64,000 nt of DNA from Halomarina oriensis (GTDB taxonomy: Archaea; Halobacteriota; Halobacteria; Halobacteriales; Haloarculaceae): NCBI RefSeq assembly GCF_009791395.1, contig NZ_WSZK01000018.1:26037-90036 (forward strand). The letters run 5' to 3'. Under the pieces are notes generated by a model, which saw only the letters and a list, made by a program, of their open reading frames with translations, was not told where the DNA came from and ran no database searches. The position numbers and the translations under genes were made by a program. Shown one piece after another: positions 44,987 through 54,158 of the stretch; positions within the stretch are counted from its first letter, which is position 1, and the number at the start of each line of letters is the position of its first letter.

Positions 44987-45448
44987 CTACAGCTCTTCGA
45001 GCGTCCGGAGTCGTTGTTCGACCTCCGGTGGCGCACCGCTCGGACCGTCGCGGACCCGGTGGTCGGGGACGAGCAGGGGGATGGGGTTGTCCGCCAGCGC
45101 GGCCCGGATGGTCTCGTGGTCGTCTTCGTCGTCGGGGTCCAGCGTCGGAATCGCGCGCGCGAGGTGCTGTACCGAGACCTGCGACCCGTACGATATCTCC
45201 CGGACCGCCAACAACACCTCGCGCTGGTCGGTGGGGACGGTCAACCCGAGTTCGACGTCCTCGAACGTCTCCCGTTCGCCCTCGAGGTACGCCTCGATGT
45301 CGTCGAGCAGTGCGAGGTCCGGGTCGGCGTCCGCTTCGGGGTCGGTGGGGAACGAGAGCGAGATGACCTTGTCGCTGGCGACACCGACCTGCACGTAGCG
45401 GTCGAGATACGGGGCTTCTCGGGCGTAGATGCCCGCCACGTCGTCCAT
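44987..45448 (-). CDS. MGMT-like protein lacking the active-site cysteine
   Basis: 153 residues. The C-terminal half resembles the O6-methylguanine-DNA methyltransferase domain: ISYGSQVSVQHLARAI and NPIPLLVPDHRV. The cysteine that accepts the alkyl group, normally in PCHRV, is D129 here. It therefore cannot be a suicide alkyltransferase, and may instead be an alkyltransferase-like protein that flags damaged bases. The ATG at 45448 was chosen over one nine bases upstream. Confidence 0.7.
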   Translation of the reverse strand: MDDVAGIYAREAPYLDRYVQVGVASDKVISLSFPTDPEADADPDLALLDDIEAYLEGERETFEDVELGLTVPTDQREVLLAVREISYGSQVSVQHLARAIPTLDPDDEDDHETIRAALADNPIPLLVPDHRVRDGPSGAPPEVEQRLRTLEEL

Positions 45449-45520
45449 AACAACCACACGACGAACCGCGGTATCAAAGTTAGCATACTGCGCGGGGAGC
45501 GCCGGGTGTGTCCGGCGGGT

Positions 45521-46135
45521 TCAGAGCGCGCCGGCGTACCGGTCGAAGACGGCGGCGTCCGAGACCAGGCCCATGTGGCCGGGGCCGCTGACGCGGACGT
45601 TGGTGACGTTCCGCGCCTCGAACGGCAGCGCCGCCCGGTCGGGGGCGACCAGCGAGTCCGCCTCGCTCCCGACGGCGGTGTAGGTGACCCCACGCGGGGG
45701 CCGACGACCGTTCAGCGTCCGGAGGAACGAACTGTCGGGCGTCATGTCACGTCCGCCGGGAGTCGGCTGGGTGAACGCCAGCGTCGCGCCCTGGTGGGGC
45801 GTCCCGAGCGTCACCAGGTCGTCGACGAACGCCGCGCCGCCGGCACGTTCGACGTACCAGCGCGCACCCAGGCCTCCCATCGAGTGGGCGACGATGTCCA
45901 CGCGAGAGTCGTACTCGTCGCGGAGCGCCTCGACTCGCTCACCGATGTGTCGTGCGTAGCGACGTGGTGACCCGAGCGTCAGACCGGGCGCACCGAACGA
46001 GAGCGTCTCGACGGCGTCGTCCGGGTAGCCACGAGCCAGAAAGCGTCGCTCGAGCGTCCGCCACCACGGCGTCGCCCCCGTATCTCCGTAGCCGTGGACG
46101 AGCAGTACCGGCTCGTCACCGCGTCCCGATTCCAT
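45521..46135 (-). CDS. Alpha/beta hydrolase, lipase-like
   Basis: 204 residues. The start VLLVHGYGDTGATPWWRTL, the nucleophile S85 in VAHSMGGLG and the following TLGTPHQGA are typical of small triacylglycerol lipases or esterases. The His of the triad is probably H in SGPGHMGLV near the C-terminus. No signal peptide is seen with the chosen start. Substrate unknown. Confidence 0.85.
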   Translation of the reverse strand: MESGRGDEPVLLVHGYGDTGATPWWRTLERRFLARGYPDDAVETLSFGAPGLTLGSPRRYARHIGERVEALRDEYDSRVDIVAHSMGGLGARWYVERAGGAAFVDDLVTLGTPHQGATLAFTQPTPGGRDMTPDSSFLRTLNGRRPPRGVTYTAVGSEADSLVAPDRAALPFEARNVTNVRVSGPGHMGLVSDAAVFDRYAGAL

Positions 46136-46210
46136 CGACTCCGATACGTCGCCAGGCCTCAAAAGCAACCTCCCCCCGGCCGTGACACGTTCGGCCACGA
46201 CCCGCAAGCC

Positions 46211-46241
46211 TTACGTACAAACTAGTCCATTATCGTACAAC
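46211..46241 (+). promoter_or_regulatory. Promoter region of trpC with a CGTACAA direct repeat
   Basis: The lower-GC stretch just before trpC contains two copies of CGTACAA (46214-46220 and 46234-46240) whose starts are 20 bp apart, and a TATA-like TTACGT near -30. Repeats of this spacing (about two helical turns) could be a regulator's binding site. The regulator is not identified. Confidence 0.4.
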
Positions 46242-46242
46242 G

Positions 46243-47010
46243 ATGGACAGTATCGAAGGGTTGGCCCCCGCCGTCGCGTCGATTCTCGACGCGGCGCGCG
46301 CACGGCCGACACCGGACGAACGCGTCGCCGTGACCCCCCGTGACCTCCGCGCGGCGTTCGCGCGGGCGGAGAGCGACGGGCGAGTACCGGTCATCGCCGA
46401 GGTGAAGCCGACGAGTCCGACCACCGAAGGGACCGACGAGCGTGACCCGGTCGAGTTGGCCCGCGAGATGGTCGACGGCGGCGCGGCGGCGCTGTCGGTG
46501 CTGACCGAACCCGAGCACTTCGGCGGGAGCGTCGAGACGCTCCGGCGGGTCCGCGAGGCCGTCGACGTCCCCGTGTTGCGCAAGGACTTCCTGCTGGAGG
46601 AGTCACACCTTGACGCCGTCGAGGCGGACGTCGTGTTGCTCATCGTCCGGTTCGTCGACGACCTGCCGGGGATGCTCGCGGCCGCCCGTGACCGGGGGTT
46701 CCAGGTACTCGTGGAAGTCCACGACGAGGCGGAACTGGAGCGAGCTCTCGACGCCGGCGCGGACGTCGTGGGCGTCAACAACCGCGACCTGGCGAACCTC
46801 GTGGTCAACCTCGAAACGTTCGAGTCCGTCGCCCCCCACGTCCCGGACGACGTGACGCTCGTCGCCGAGAGCGGTATCGCCCTGCCCGCCGAAGCCGCCC
46901 GGATGCGCCGAGCAGGGGCCGACGCCCTGCTCGTCGGGACGGGCATCGTGCGCGGGCCGAGCGACGTGACGGAGAACACACGACGACTGACGACATCGAT
47001 GACACAATGA
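46243..47010 (+). CDS. trpC: Indole-3-glycerol-phosphate synthase
   Basis: Forms the indole ring from carboxyphenylamino-deoxyribulose phosphate. 255 residues of the TIM-barrel family, with [11 protein letters not shown] (catalytic Lys), [19 protein letters not shown] and LVAESGI. TrpF is not fused. First gene of the tryptophan cluster; its end overlaps trpB by four bases. Confidence 0.95.
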   Translation: MDSIEGLAPAVASILDAARARPTPDERVAVTPRDLRAAFARAESDGRVPVIAEVKPTSPTTEGTDERDPVELAREMVDGGAAALSVLTEPEHFGGSVETLRRVREAVDVPVLRKDFLLEESHLDAVEADVVLLIVRFVDDLPGMLAAARDRGFQVLVEVHDEAELERALDAGADVVGVNNRDLANLVVNLETFESVAPHVPDDVTLVAESGIALPAEAARMRRAGADALLVGTGIVRGPSDVTENTRRLTTSMTQ

Positions 47011-48254
47011 GCGACGCACCGAGCAAGTTCGGCGAGTACGGCGGACAGTACGTGCCGGAGGCACTGATGCCGGCCATCGAGGAGCTGGACGACGCCTACC
47101 AGCGCTACGTCGTCGAGAACGAGGACGGCTTCGTCGACGAGTTCCGCGAGCGACTGCGGGACTTCGGCGGCCGCCCCACCCCGCTCCAGCGCGCGGACCG
47201 CCTCAGCGAACGGTACGGCACCGACGTACTCCTCAAACGCGAGGACCTGCTCCACGGCGGAGCGCACAAACTCAACAACGCCCTCGGGCAGGTCCTGCTG
47301 GCGAAGTACATGGGCAAAGAGCGCATCGTCGCCGAGACGGGCGCGGGCCAGCACGGTACCGCGACGGCGATGGCCGCCGCCCACCTCGACATGCCCTGTG
47401 AAATCTACATGGGCGAGCGCGACATCAACCGCCAGCGCCCCAACGTCTTCCGGATGCGCCTCAACGGCGCGGAGGTCAACCCGGTTTCGACCGGACGCGG
47501 GACGCTCAAGGAAGCCATCAGCGAGACGATGCGCGACTGGGCGACCACCGTCGAGACGACCCACTACGTCATCGGCTCCGTGGTGGGACCACACCCGTTC
47601 CCGACGATGGTCCGGGAGTTCCAGTCGGTCATCTCCGAGGAGGCCCGGAGGCAGTTCGACGAGCAGGTCGGCGGCCTGCCCGACAGCGTCGTCGCCTGTG
47701 CGGGCGGCGGGTCGAACACGATGGGCGCGTTCGCGGAGTTCGTCTCGGACGACTCCGTGGACCTCTACGCCGTGGAGGCGGGCGGCAGTTCCCTCGGCGT
47801 GGACGAGGAGACGGGCGTCGCGCCCAACTCGGCGTCCCTCTCGACGGGGACGGAGGGCGTGCTCCACGGCGCACGCACGAAGCTCCTGCAGGACCGTGAC
47901 GGACAGATCGTCGAGTCACACAGCGTCTCTTCGGGGCTGGACTACGCCGGTGTCGGCCCCGAACTCGCCTACCTCGTCGACGAGGGCCGGGTGACGCCCG
48001 TCACCGTCGACGACGACGCGGCGCTCGAAGGCTTCCACCGCCTCTCCCAGACCGAGGGTATCATCCCGGCGCTGGAGACGGCCCACGCCGTCGCGTGGCT
48101 CGAAGACGCCACGCCCGAGCAACTGGGCGACAGCGTCGTCGTCTGTGTCTCCGGACGCGGCGACAAGGACCTCGAATCGGTCGTCGAGGAGACCGAGAAC
48201 CGCGAGGTTCCGAACGCGCCGGACATGGACGTCTTCTCGGGAGGGATGCGATGA
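47007..48254 (+). CDS. trpB: Tryptophan synthase beta chain
   Basis: PLP enzyme joining indole and serine. 415 residues. The PLP lysine is K88 in [13 protein letters not shown], with [10 protein letters not shown], the glycine loop [12 protein letters not shown] and the C-terminal CVSGRGDKD serine site. It is the standard TrpB1 type. Overlaps trpC and trpA by four bases each. Confidence 0.96.
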   Translation: MSDAPSKFGEYGGQYVPEALMPAIEELDDAYQRYVVENEDGFVDEFRERLRDFGGRPTPLQRADRLSERYGTDVLLKREDLLHGGAHKLNNALGQVLLAKYMGKERIVAETGAGQHGTATAMAAAHLDMPCEIYMGERDINRQRPNVFRMRLNGAEVNPVSTGRGTLKEAISETMRDWATTVETTHYVIGSVVGPHPFPTMVREFQSVISEEARRQFDEQVGGLPDSVVACAGGGSNTMGAFAEFVSDDSVDLYAVEAGGSSLGVDEETGVAPNSASLSTGTEGVLHGARTKLLQDRDGQIVESHSVSSGLDYAGVGPELAYLVDEGRVTPVTVDDDAALEGFHRLSQTEGIIPALETAHAVAWLEDATPEQLGDSVVVCVSGRGDKDLESVVEETENREVPNAPDMDVFSGGMR

Positions 48255-49126
48255 GCCGACTCGACGAGGCGTTCGCCGACGGGCCGGCGTTCGTCCCGTA
48301 TCTCGCACTCGGTGACCCCGACCTCGAATCGAGTCTGGAGTACATCCGAGCGCTGGACCGCGGTGGCGCGGACGTCATCGAACTCGGTCTGCCGTTCTCC
48401 GAACCCATCGCCGAGGGACCGACGATTCAGTCCGCCGTGGTGCGGTCGCTCTCCGGTGGCATGACGCCCACGAAGTTCTTCGACGCCGTCGAGACGCTCG
48501 ACGTGGACGCGCCGCTGGTCTGTATGACCTACTACAACCTCGTCTACCAATTTGGCGACGAGGAAGGGCCGCGGCCGTTCGTCGAACGCGCCGCCGAGGT
48601 CGGCATCGAGGGGTTCGTCGTCCCCGACCTGCCAGCAGAAGAGGCCGGCCCGCTCCGCGAGGCGTGTGACGAGTTCGGCCTCGATCTGATATTCATCGTC
48701 GCACCCACCACGCGCGGCGAGCGCCTCGAACGCATCATGGAGCGTACCTCGGGATACGTCTACGTGCAGGCACGCCTCGGCGTCACCGGGGCACGTGCGG
48801 ACGTGAGCGACCAGACGGGCGCGAGTCTCGACCGCCTCTCGCGGTGGGACATCCCGAAGGCGGTCGGCTTCGGCATCTCCTCGGGCGAGCAGGCACGGGA
48901 GGTGGTTTCGGCGGGCGCGGACGGCATCATCGTCGGCAGTGCGCTCGTGGACATCGTTGCCGAAGGAGCTTCGGCAGGCAGCCAGACGGGGTCTGGCGAC
49001 GTCGCCGAGGGCCACGAGAACGGCGACCCGCCGGCAGTCGTCGCGGACCGACTGGAGACGCTGGCCCGCGAACTGAAGGAAGGAGCAGTCGCTGGCGCGA
49101 CACGAGCGCAATCGGAACGGACTTGA
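48251..49126 (+). CDS. trpA: Tryptophan synthase alpha chain with an inserted repeat
   Basis: Releases indole from indole-glycerol phosphate. 291 residues. The catalytic glutamate is E44 (DVIELGLPF). The second acid, Asp in well-studied enzymes, is E55 here (PIAEGPT). Phosphate-binding VGFGISSG and GSALVDIV are intact. A 15-residue segment (about 236-250, [11 protein letters not shown]) encoded by a palindromic element sits after DIVAEG in the C-terminal helix region. VAEG occurs on both sides, consistent with insertion and target duplication. Confidence 0.94.
   Translation: MSRLDEAFADGPAFVPYLALGDPDLESSLEYIRALDRGGADVIELGLPFSEPIAEGPTIQSAVVRSLSGGMTPTKFFDAVETLDVDAPLVCMTYYNLVYQFGDEEGPRPFVERAAEVGIEGFVVPDLPAEEAGPLREACDEFGLDLIFIVAPTTRGERLERIMERTSGYVYVQARLGVTGARADVSDQTGASLDRLSRWDIPKAVGFGISSGEQAREVVSAGADGIIVGSALVDIVAEGASAGSQTGSGDVAEGHENGDPPAVVADRLETLARELKEGAVAGATRAQSERT
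48958..49002 (+). repeat. Double-palindrome element inside trpA
   Basis: Hairpin one has arms GCCGAAG and CTTCGGC around loop GAG (48959-48975). The linker AGGCAG (48976-48981) follows. Hairpin two has arms CCAGAC and GTCTGG around loop GGG (48982-48996). About 45 bp, a multiple of three, so the frame survives. Confidence 0.75.
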
Positions 49127-49154
49127 AGCAACCTGACACACACTCACACACTCA

Positions 49155-49949
49155 ATGAACGCAGGCACACAGGCACGACTCGACCGCATCGGGCGCGACG
49201 GCAGGTACGTCGTCGTCCCGATGGACCACGGTATCACGCTGGGCGCGGTGACGGGACTGAAGGACATCGAATCGACCATCGACGCCGTCACGCGCGGTGG
49301 TGCGGACTCGGTGCTCACGCAGAAGGGCGTCGCACCGCGGGTCCACCCGAACAAGAACGACGCGGGCTACGTCGTCCACCTCAACGCCTCGACGGTCATC
49401 GGCCCCGACAGCAACGACAAGCGGATGACGGGCACCGTCGAGGAGGCGATTCGAGTCGGTGCGGACGCCGTCTCGCTGCATCTCAACGTCGGCAGTGACT
49501 CCGAACCGACGCAGATAGAGGACCTCGCGCGGGTCACCGAGACTGCCGAGCGGTACGGAATCCCCGTGCTGGCGATGACCTACGCCCGTGGGCCGGGTGT
49601 CGACGAACACGACGCCGAGTCGCTCGGCCACGCGGTCCGACTCGGAGAGGAGTTGGGCGCACACGTCGTCAAGACGGCGTACTCGGGGGACGCCGAGAGC
49701 TTCGAGCACGTCGTGGAGTCGACCCGCTTACCGGTCGTCATCGCCGGCGGGTCGCCGGCGGGTGACGAGGCGACGCTGAAGGCCGTCCGCGGGGCGATGG
49801 ACGCGGGCGCGGCGGGCGTCTCGATGGGTCGGAGCGTCTTCCAGCACGACGACCCCGAAGCCATCACACGGGCCGTGAGCGCCGTCGTCCACGACGACGA
49901 GGGCGCGACGGAGGCCCTGGAACGGGCGGGCCTCTCGGCGCGCGTCTGA
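49155..49949 (+). CDS. 2-amino-3,7-dideoxy-D-threo-hept-6-ulosonate synthase
   Basis: 264 residues of the DhnA-type aldolase family. Catalyses the first step of the archaeal route to 3-dehydroquinate, replacing DAHP synthase. VVPMDHGITLG (D24, H25), the AGYVVHLNASTVIG region and the Schiff-base Lys in HVVKTAYSGD are present. It is 28 bases after trpA, so shares the aromatic operon. Works with the 3-dehydroquinate synthase II at 54159. Confidence 0.9.
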   Translation: MNAGTQARLDRIGRDGRYVVVPMDHGITLGAVTGLKDIESTIDAVTRGGADSVLTQKGVAPRVHPNKNDAGYVVHLNASTVIGPDSNDKRMTGTVEEAIRVGADAVSLHLNVGSDSEPTQIEDLARVTETAERYGIPVLAMTYARGPGVDEHDAESLGHAVRLGEELGAHVVKTAYSGDAESFEHVVESTRLPVVIAGGSPAGDEATLKAVRGAMDAGAAGVSMGRSVFQHDDPEAITRAVSAVVHDDEGATEALERAGLSARV

Positions 49950-50005
49950 GCGACGCGCCGCCGACTACTCGAAGCGAACCCCACCGGTCGCCGTGTCCTC
50001 CCGGT

Positions 50006-50674
50006 TCAGTGCCGACGAGCGTCGGTCTTCTTTCCGACCAGGAGCGTCTCGGTGACGAGCGCCTGGGTCCCCCGGCGGATGCGTTCGGAGAGTGCCTGGT
50101 GGGAGATGCCGAGTTGGTCGGCCAGTTCGTCGAGGTCCGACTCGCGTGGCACCGAGAAGTAGCCCGCCTCACAGGCCGCGGTGAGCGCGTCGTACTGCTC
50201 GTCGGTGAGGCCGTAGCGTCCCGACGGTTCGCCCTCCATCTCGCGGATGATCTCGACTTCGAACGCGATGCCGTTCTCCTCGCAGAACTCGACGGTCTTC
50301 GAGAGACCCTCTCGCTCCGGGTAGAGCACGCGGAGGAACCAGCGGCCGTGGTCCGTCCACGCCTCGACGACCGTCGCGTTCGAGTTCGTGATCATCTGGA
50401 GGACGACGTCGACCCGGTCGACCCACTCCATTCGGTAGAGCCACTCCCCCTCGAAGGAACTGAGCAGTTCGATGTCGGTCGTGGTCGGGTCCTCGTCCAG
50501 CACCCGTCTGATCTCCTTCTCGTCGCTGCCTCGTACCCACAACAGTGGGGCGACCGTCTCCTCACCGGTTGCGACGAGACGCTCACACTCGATGGAGACG
50601 TCTTCGACGTCCTGGAGTGTCCGAGCGAGTGCGAAGTCCTCGGCGGCCAGCGACCCGACGACGATAGTGCTCAT
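50006..50674 (-). CDS. Bat-type HTH-10 regulator
   Basis: 222 residues. A ligand-sensing or regulatory N-terminal part (about 1-150) is joined to the C-terminal HTH-10 domain (about 158-215), with GRYGLTDEQYDALTAACEAG, a segment DLDELADQLGISHQALSE and a recognition helix rich in Arg. Bat-type proteins are haloarchaeal activators (bacterio-opsin activator family). Target genes cannot be deduced. The ATG at 50674 was preferred to a start 18 bases earlier. Confidence 0.85.
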   Translation of the reverse strand: MSTIVVGSLAAEDFALARTLQDVEDVSIECERLVATGEETVAPLLWVRGSDEKEIRRVLDEDPTTTDIELLSSFEGEWLYRMEWVDRVDVVLQMITNSNATVVEAWTDHGRWFLRVLYPEREGLSKTVEFCEENGIAFEVEIIREMEGEPSGRYGLTDEQYDALTAACEAGYFSVPRESDLDELADQLGISHQALSERIRRGTQALVTETLLVGKKTDARRH

Positions 50675-50761
50675 AACGGAGGGTAGTCGCAAGCGGACAA
50701 AAAGCCTGCCGCGCCACGTTTCGAAGAGTCAGCCACGCGAGACGAGACCCGCCGAGAGCGC

Positions 50762-50941
50762 TCACTCGACGGGAAAGCGCAGGAACGCGGCCCGACCGTC
50801 GAACCCCTCGACGAACTGCTCGCCCTCCCCAGACCCCAGAGCGTTCCGGCTGCCTGCCGAGGCGCCTTCGCCACTGTCGTCGACGCTGGTCGGCACGACG
50901 ACCACCTCGCCGCCCTGTTCGGTCGCCCGCCGTTCGAGCCG
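50762..50941 (-). pseudogene. Truncated or small gene carrying a palindromic element
   Basis: A frame with strongly haloarchaeal codon usage reads QGGEVVVVPTSVDDSGEG, then ASAGSRNALGSGEGE, and ends FVEGFDGRAAFLRFPVE before TGA. There is no good start, only GTG codons within it; the 5' part appears to be missing, replaced by the SDR promoter. The ASAGS stretch is encoded by a degenerate palindromic element. The original protein is unknown. Confidence 0.5.
50830..50872 (-). repeat. Degenerate double-palindrome element
   Basis: Read on the minus strand it gives CGAAGGCGCCTCGGC, linker AGGCAG, then CCGGAAC with GGGGTCTGG. This aligns with the trpA copy (CGAAGGAGCTTCGGC, AGGCAG, GGGGTCTGG). The stems are eroded by mismatches, so it is an older copy. 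In-frame in the surrounding small gene. Confidence 0.55.
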
Positions 50942-50985
50942 ACGCCGGCCACAGCGATTAGTCGTCGCCGCTCGTCGGGGCGTCC

Positions 50986-51771
50986 ATGGGTTCGCTCTCG
51001 TTCGACTACAGTGGAGAGACGGTCATCGTGACGGGCGGCAGTTCGGGTATCGGTCGGGCGACGGCGCTGGCGTTCGGACGCTCCGGTGCGAACGTCGTCG
51101 TCGCCGACGTCCGGGAGAAGCCGAAGGACCCTCACGCGAGCGTCCCGACCCACCGCGTGATTCGGGAGGGTGGTGGCGAGGCAGAGTACGTCGAGTGCGA
51201 CGTCGCCGACCCGGACGACGTGGCGGCCGTCGTCGAGGCCGCCCGCGAGTTGGGCGGCGTCGACGTGATGGTGAACAACGCCGGCCTCTTCGTCGGCGAG
51301 TCGCTGGTCGACCTCTCGCCGGAGAACCTCGACCGCATCGTCGACGTCAACGTCAAGGGGACGTTCTACGGCACGCAGGCGGCCGCCCGCGACATGCGAG
51401 AGCGCGACGAGGGCGGCGTCGTCCTCAACACCGCCTCCATCTCCTCGCGGTTCGCACAGCACGGGCAGGTCCAGTACGACGCGACGAAGGCGGCCATCGC
51501 GATGATCACCCGCGGAGCCGCCCTCGAACTCGCGCCGGACATCCGGGTCAACGCCGTCGCGCCGGGCCAGATAGCGACGGAGTTCTCGGAGGGTGGGACG
51601 GAGAGTACACAGGACCGCGCCGGTGACGAGGGGTTCGTCAAGCCGGTTCCGCTCGACCGAGCGGGCTTTCCCGAGGACCTCGCGCCCGCGTTCTGCTATC
51701 TGGCGAGCGAGGAGGCGAGCTACGTCACGGGCGAACTGCTGTACGTCGACGGCGGGTGGGGGGCGTTCTGA
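50986..51771 (+). CDS. Short-chain dehydrogenase/reductase
   Basis: 261 residues. TGGSSGIG at 16-23, NNAG at 97-100, and the catalytic S/Y164/K168 set (SISSRF and YDATK) are present. The acidic VVVADV near residue 40 suggests NAD preference, though this is a weak inference. It resembles glucose or 3-oxoacyl reductases. Substrate unknown. A TATA-like GATTAGTC lies about 30 bases upstream. Confidence 0.88.
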   Translation: MGSLSFDYSGETVIVTGGSSGIGRATALAFGRSGANVVVADVREKPKDPHASVPTHRVIREGGGEAEYVECDVADPDDVAAVVEAARELGGVDVMVNNAGLFVGESLVDLSPENLDRIVDVNVKGTFYGTQAAARDMRERDEGGVVLNTASISSRFAQHGQVQYDATKAAIAMITRGAALELAPDIRVNAVAPGQIATEFSEGGTESTQDRAGDEGFVKPVPLDRAGFPEDLAPAFCYLASEEASYVTGELLYVDGGWGAF

Positions 51772-51840
51772 CACCGGAGTCGGCGCGCCGGTTCGCACCG
51801 CCACGTTGGGGGCCCACCCCGAGCGGTATCGGCCGGTGGC

Positions 51841-52065
51841 TCACTCGCCGCGGGGGAGTCGAGACCCGACCCACGCGCCGAGCGTGAGGCCGTCGACGAG
51901 GACGAGGACGCTCTGAGTTCGCCAGTCGTCGCCGTCGCTCCGGTGGCCCGTCCGGACCTCGCTCCCGGCGACGGCCGACGTCGCGGGCGAGGTCGCCCAC
52001 TCCGGCGTCCGAATCTCGTCGAACTCGTCGGGTCGTACGGACGGACAAGACGAGGCTGCTGGCAC
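51841..52065 (-). CDS. Small hypothetical protein
   Basis: 74 residues from a GTG. It is hydrophilic up to residue 50 and then VLVLVDGLTLGAWVGSRL, a possible membrane or hydrophobic core segment. Codons are G/C-ending, which supports reality. I know no family. Surrounding non-coding DNA (51772-52135) shows nothing else clear. Confidence 0.4.
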   Translation of the reverse strand: MPAASSCPSVRPDEFDEIRTPEWATSPATSAVAGSEVRTGHRSDGDDWRTQSVLVLVDGLTLGAWVGSRLPRGE

Positions 52066-52135
52066 CTGCCGTCCGCCCGGCAGAGCGGGCGCGAGTGCGG
52101 CACTCGGCGGACGCGACCACGTCGGTTCGACGTGC

Positions 52136-53269
52136 TCACTCGGAGGACACGGCGTCGGCGACGGTGTTCCGGTGGACGTCGTTCGGGCCGCCGGCGACGG
52201 TCAGCAGTTTGGCGTCCCGGAAGTAGCGCTCGACGGGGTACTCGCTGGTGAAGCCGACGCCGCCGTGGACGTCCATCGCGTCCGAGGCGTTCTCGACGGC
52301 CGCCTCGGTAGCGTGGACCTTCGCCATGCTCGTGAGTGTGCCCGCGTCGGCGTCGCCACGGTCGGCCGCCTCCGCGGCACGCAGCGTGAGCAGTCGCGCC
52401 GTCTCGACCCGTTCGGCCATCTCCGCGAGTCGCCACTCCACCCCCTGGAACTCGCCGATGGGCTGGCCGAACTGCTCGCGCTCGCCGGCGTAGACGACGG
52501 CCACGTCGAGCGAGGCGCGGGCGATACCGACCGCTCGCGCTGGGAGGTTGACACCACCGGTGAGTTCGCGGCGGTCGGTGAGCGCCGTCCCCTGCTGGCC
52601 GACCATCCGGTCGTCGGGGACGTGGAGGTCCTCGAACTCGACGCGAGCGGTCGGGACGCTGTCGCCGCCGATGGCGTCCCACTCGTGGGCGACCGACAGG
52701 TCGTCGGTCGGGACGAGGAACGCACTGACGTTCTCGGGCGCGTCGTCCTCGGGACCCGTCTTGGCGTAGAGGAGCACGACGTCGGCTTCGCGGACGTTCG
52801 TCACCCACTGCTTGTGGCCGGTGAGCGACCACCCGCTCCCGTCGCGTTCGGCGCGTGTCTCCATCGCCGTCTTGTCGCTGCCGGCGTTTTCCTCCGAGAG
52901 ACCGAGCGCGCCGACCGTCTCGAAGCGCGCCATCTCCGGGAGGTACTCGTCTCGCTGGCGCTCGGTACCGAACTCTTCGACGGCCGCGGCCACGCCGAGG
53001 TGGAGCGCGAGGGCCGCCCCCACGGACATCAGCCCGGCCGACAGCTCCTCGATTGTGACGACGAGTTCGACGTTCCCCTGCCCCCGTCCGCCGTAGGACT
53101 CGCCGATGGTCAGGCCCGTGACGCCCCGGTCGGCGAGACCGGAGAGGATGCCGTTGGGGTACGTCCCGGCGTGGTCGAGCGTCGACGCGACGGGGATGAC
53201 CTCCTCGTCGGTGAACGTGCGCAGTTCGTCGCGCAACTCCCGCTGGTCGTCGGTGAGACGGAACGGCAT
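52136..53269 (-). CDS. Acyl-CoA dehydrogenase
   Basis: 377 residues of the flavoprotein family that oxidises acyl-CoA to the 2-enoyl form. An alpha N-terminal domain, the FAD loop LGLSEENAGSDKTAMETRA and KQWVTNV, and the C-terminal helical bundle with MDVHGGVGFTSEYPVERYFRDAK are present; the E in SEYP is the catalytic base position. Chain length or branched-chain preference cannot be told. The ATG at 53269 begins the domain. Confidence 0.9.
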   Translation of the reverse strand: MPFRLTDDQRELRDELRTFTDEEVIPVASTLDHAGTYPNGILSGLADRGVTGLTIGESYGGRGQGNVELVVTIEELSAGLMSVGAALALHLGVAAAVEEFGTERQRDEYLPEMARFETVGALGLSEENAGSDKTAMETRAERDGSGWSLTGHKQWVTNVREADVVLLYAKTGPEDDAPENVSAFLVPTDDLSVAHEWDAIGGDSVPTARVEFEDLHVPDDRMVGQQGTALTDRRELTGGVNLPARAVGIARASLDVAVVYAGEREQFGQPIGEFQGVEWRLAEMAERVETARLLTLRAAEAADRGDADAGTLTSMAKVHATEAAVENASDAMDVHGGVGFTSEYPVERYFRDAKLLTVAGGPNDVHRNTVADAVSSE

Positions 53270-53339
53270 GGCCGAGCAGAGTGTCGACAGCGGCTTAAAA
53301 CGTCGCGCGGCCGCCGGACGGTCCGTGAGGGCCGCCGGG

Positions 53340-54026
53340 TCAGAGCACCGCTCGCAGGTCCGCCAGCGTGTCGAGAGTGTGATCGGGCGTCGGGTCCGGG
53401 TCCGGGACGCGGGCACGCTCGGTGGGGTACCAGGCGGTGTGCATCCCCAGTCTGCTCGCGCCGGCCACGTCCGCCCGCAGCGAGTTCCCGACGTAGAGCG
53501 TCCGGTCTGCGGTCGCGTCGAGTTCGGCCAGCGCCCGCTCGAACGGGTACGGGTCGGGCTTCAGGCCGTGTTCGGGCGTCGCGTAGACGTGGACGTCGAA
53601 CGCGTCCAGCAGGTCGAGCGTGGCGAGTTTCCGGGTCTGGTTCTCGCGGCCGCCGTTGGTGACGAGGCCGACGTGGTAGTCGTCGCGGGCGAGGAGGTCG
53701 GTCACCGTCTCGCGTGCGCCATCACGGAAGACGACGTCGCCGTGGTCGAGCGTCTCGGCGTAGGCCCGGCCGAGGTCCGGCGCGAGCGTCGGGTCGGCGT
53801 CGACGCGGTCGGCGACCGCACCGAACCAGTTGGCGTAGAACGCGACGTCGGTCTCGGCGGTGGGCAGGTCGCCGAGGACGGCGTCGAAGTCCGTGGGCGT
53901 GCCGTAGGGGTCGACGCCGACACGGTCGAAGGCGGCCGCCCGGCGGTCGGACGGCGAGCGGCGGTACGCACAGAGCGTGTCGTCGAGGTCGAAGAGGACC
54001 GTCGAGAGGGAGGGACGGGTGTTCAC
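53340..54026 (-). CDS. HAD-family hydrolase
   Basis: 228 residues. The nucleophile D13 and acid D15 are in VLFDLDDTL, the Thr/Ser motif is VGLVTNGG, the Lys is in EHGLKPDPYPFERAL, and the final acid motif is YVGNSLRADVAGA. A helical cap lies at about 20-95. Likely a phosphatase of unknown substrate. It is separated from the acyl-CoA dehydrogenase gene by 70 bases. Confidence 0.88.
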   Translation of the reverse strand: MNTRPSLSTVLFDLDDTLCAYRRSPSDRRAAAFDRVGVDPYGTPTDFDAVLGDLPTAETDVAFYANWFGAVADRVDADPTLAPDLGRAYAETLDHGDVVFRDGARETVTDLLARDDYHVGLVTNGGRENQTRKLATLDLLDAFDVHVYATPEHGLKPDPYPFERALAELDATADRTLYVGNSLRADVAGASRLGMHTAWYPTERARVPDPDPTPDHTLDTLADLRAVL

Positions 54027-54158
54027 TTGCGCCCCCTAGCGAAGTCGTCGGCAAAAGCGTTGTGTGGAGGGGCGTCACAGGAGCTACGTCGTCAGCGATT
54101 CGACAGGCGGACTGTCGCATCCAGCACGTTCATTACCGCCCCCGAACAGCGTGCGTCC

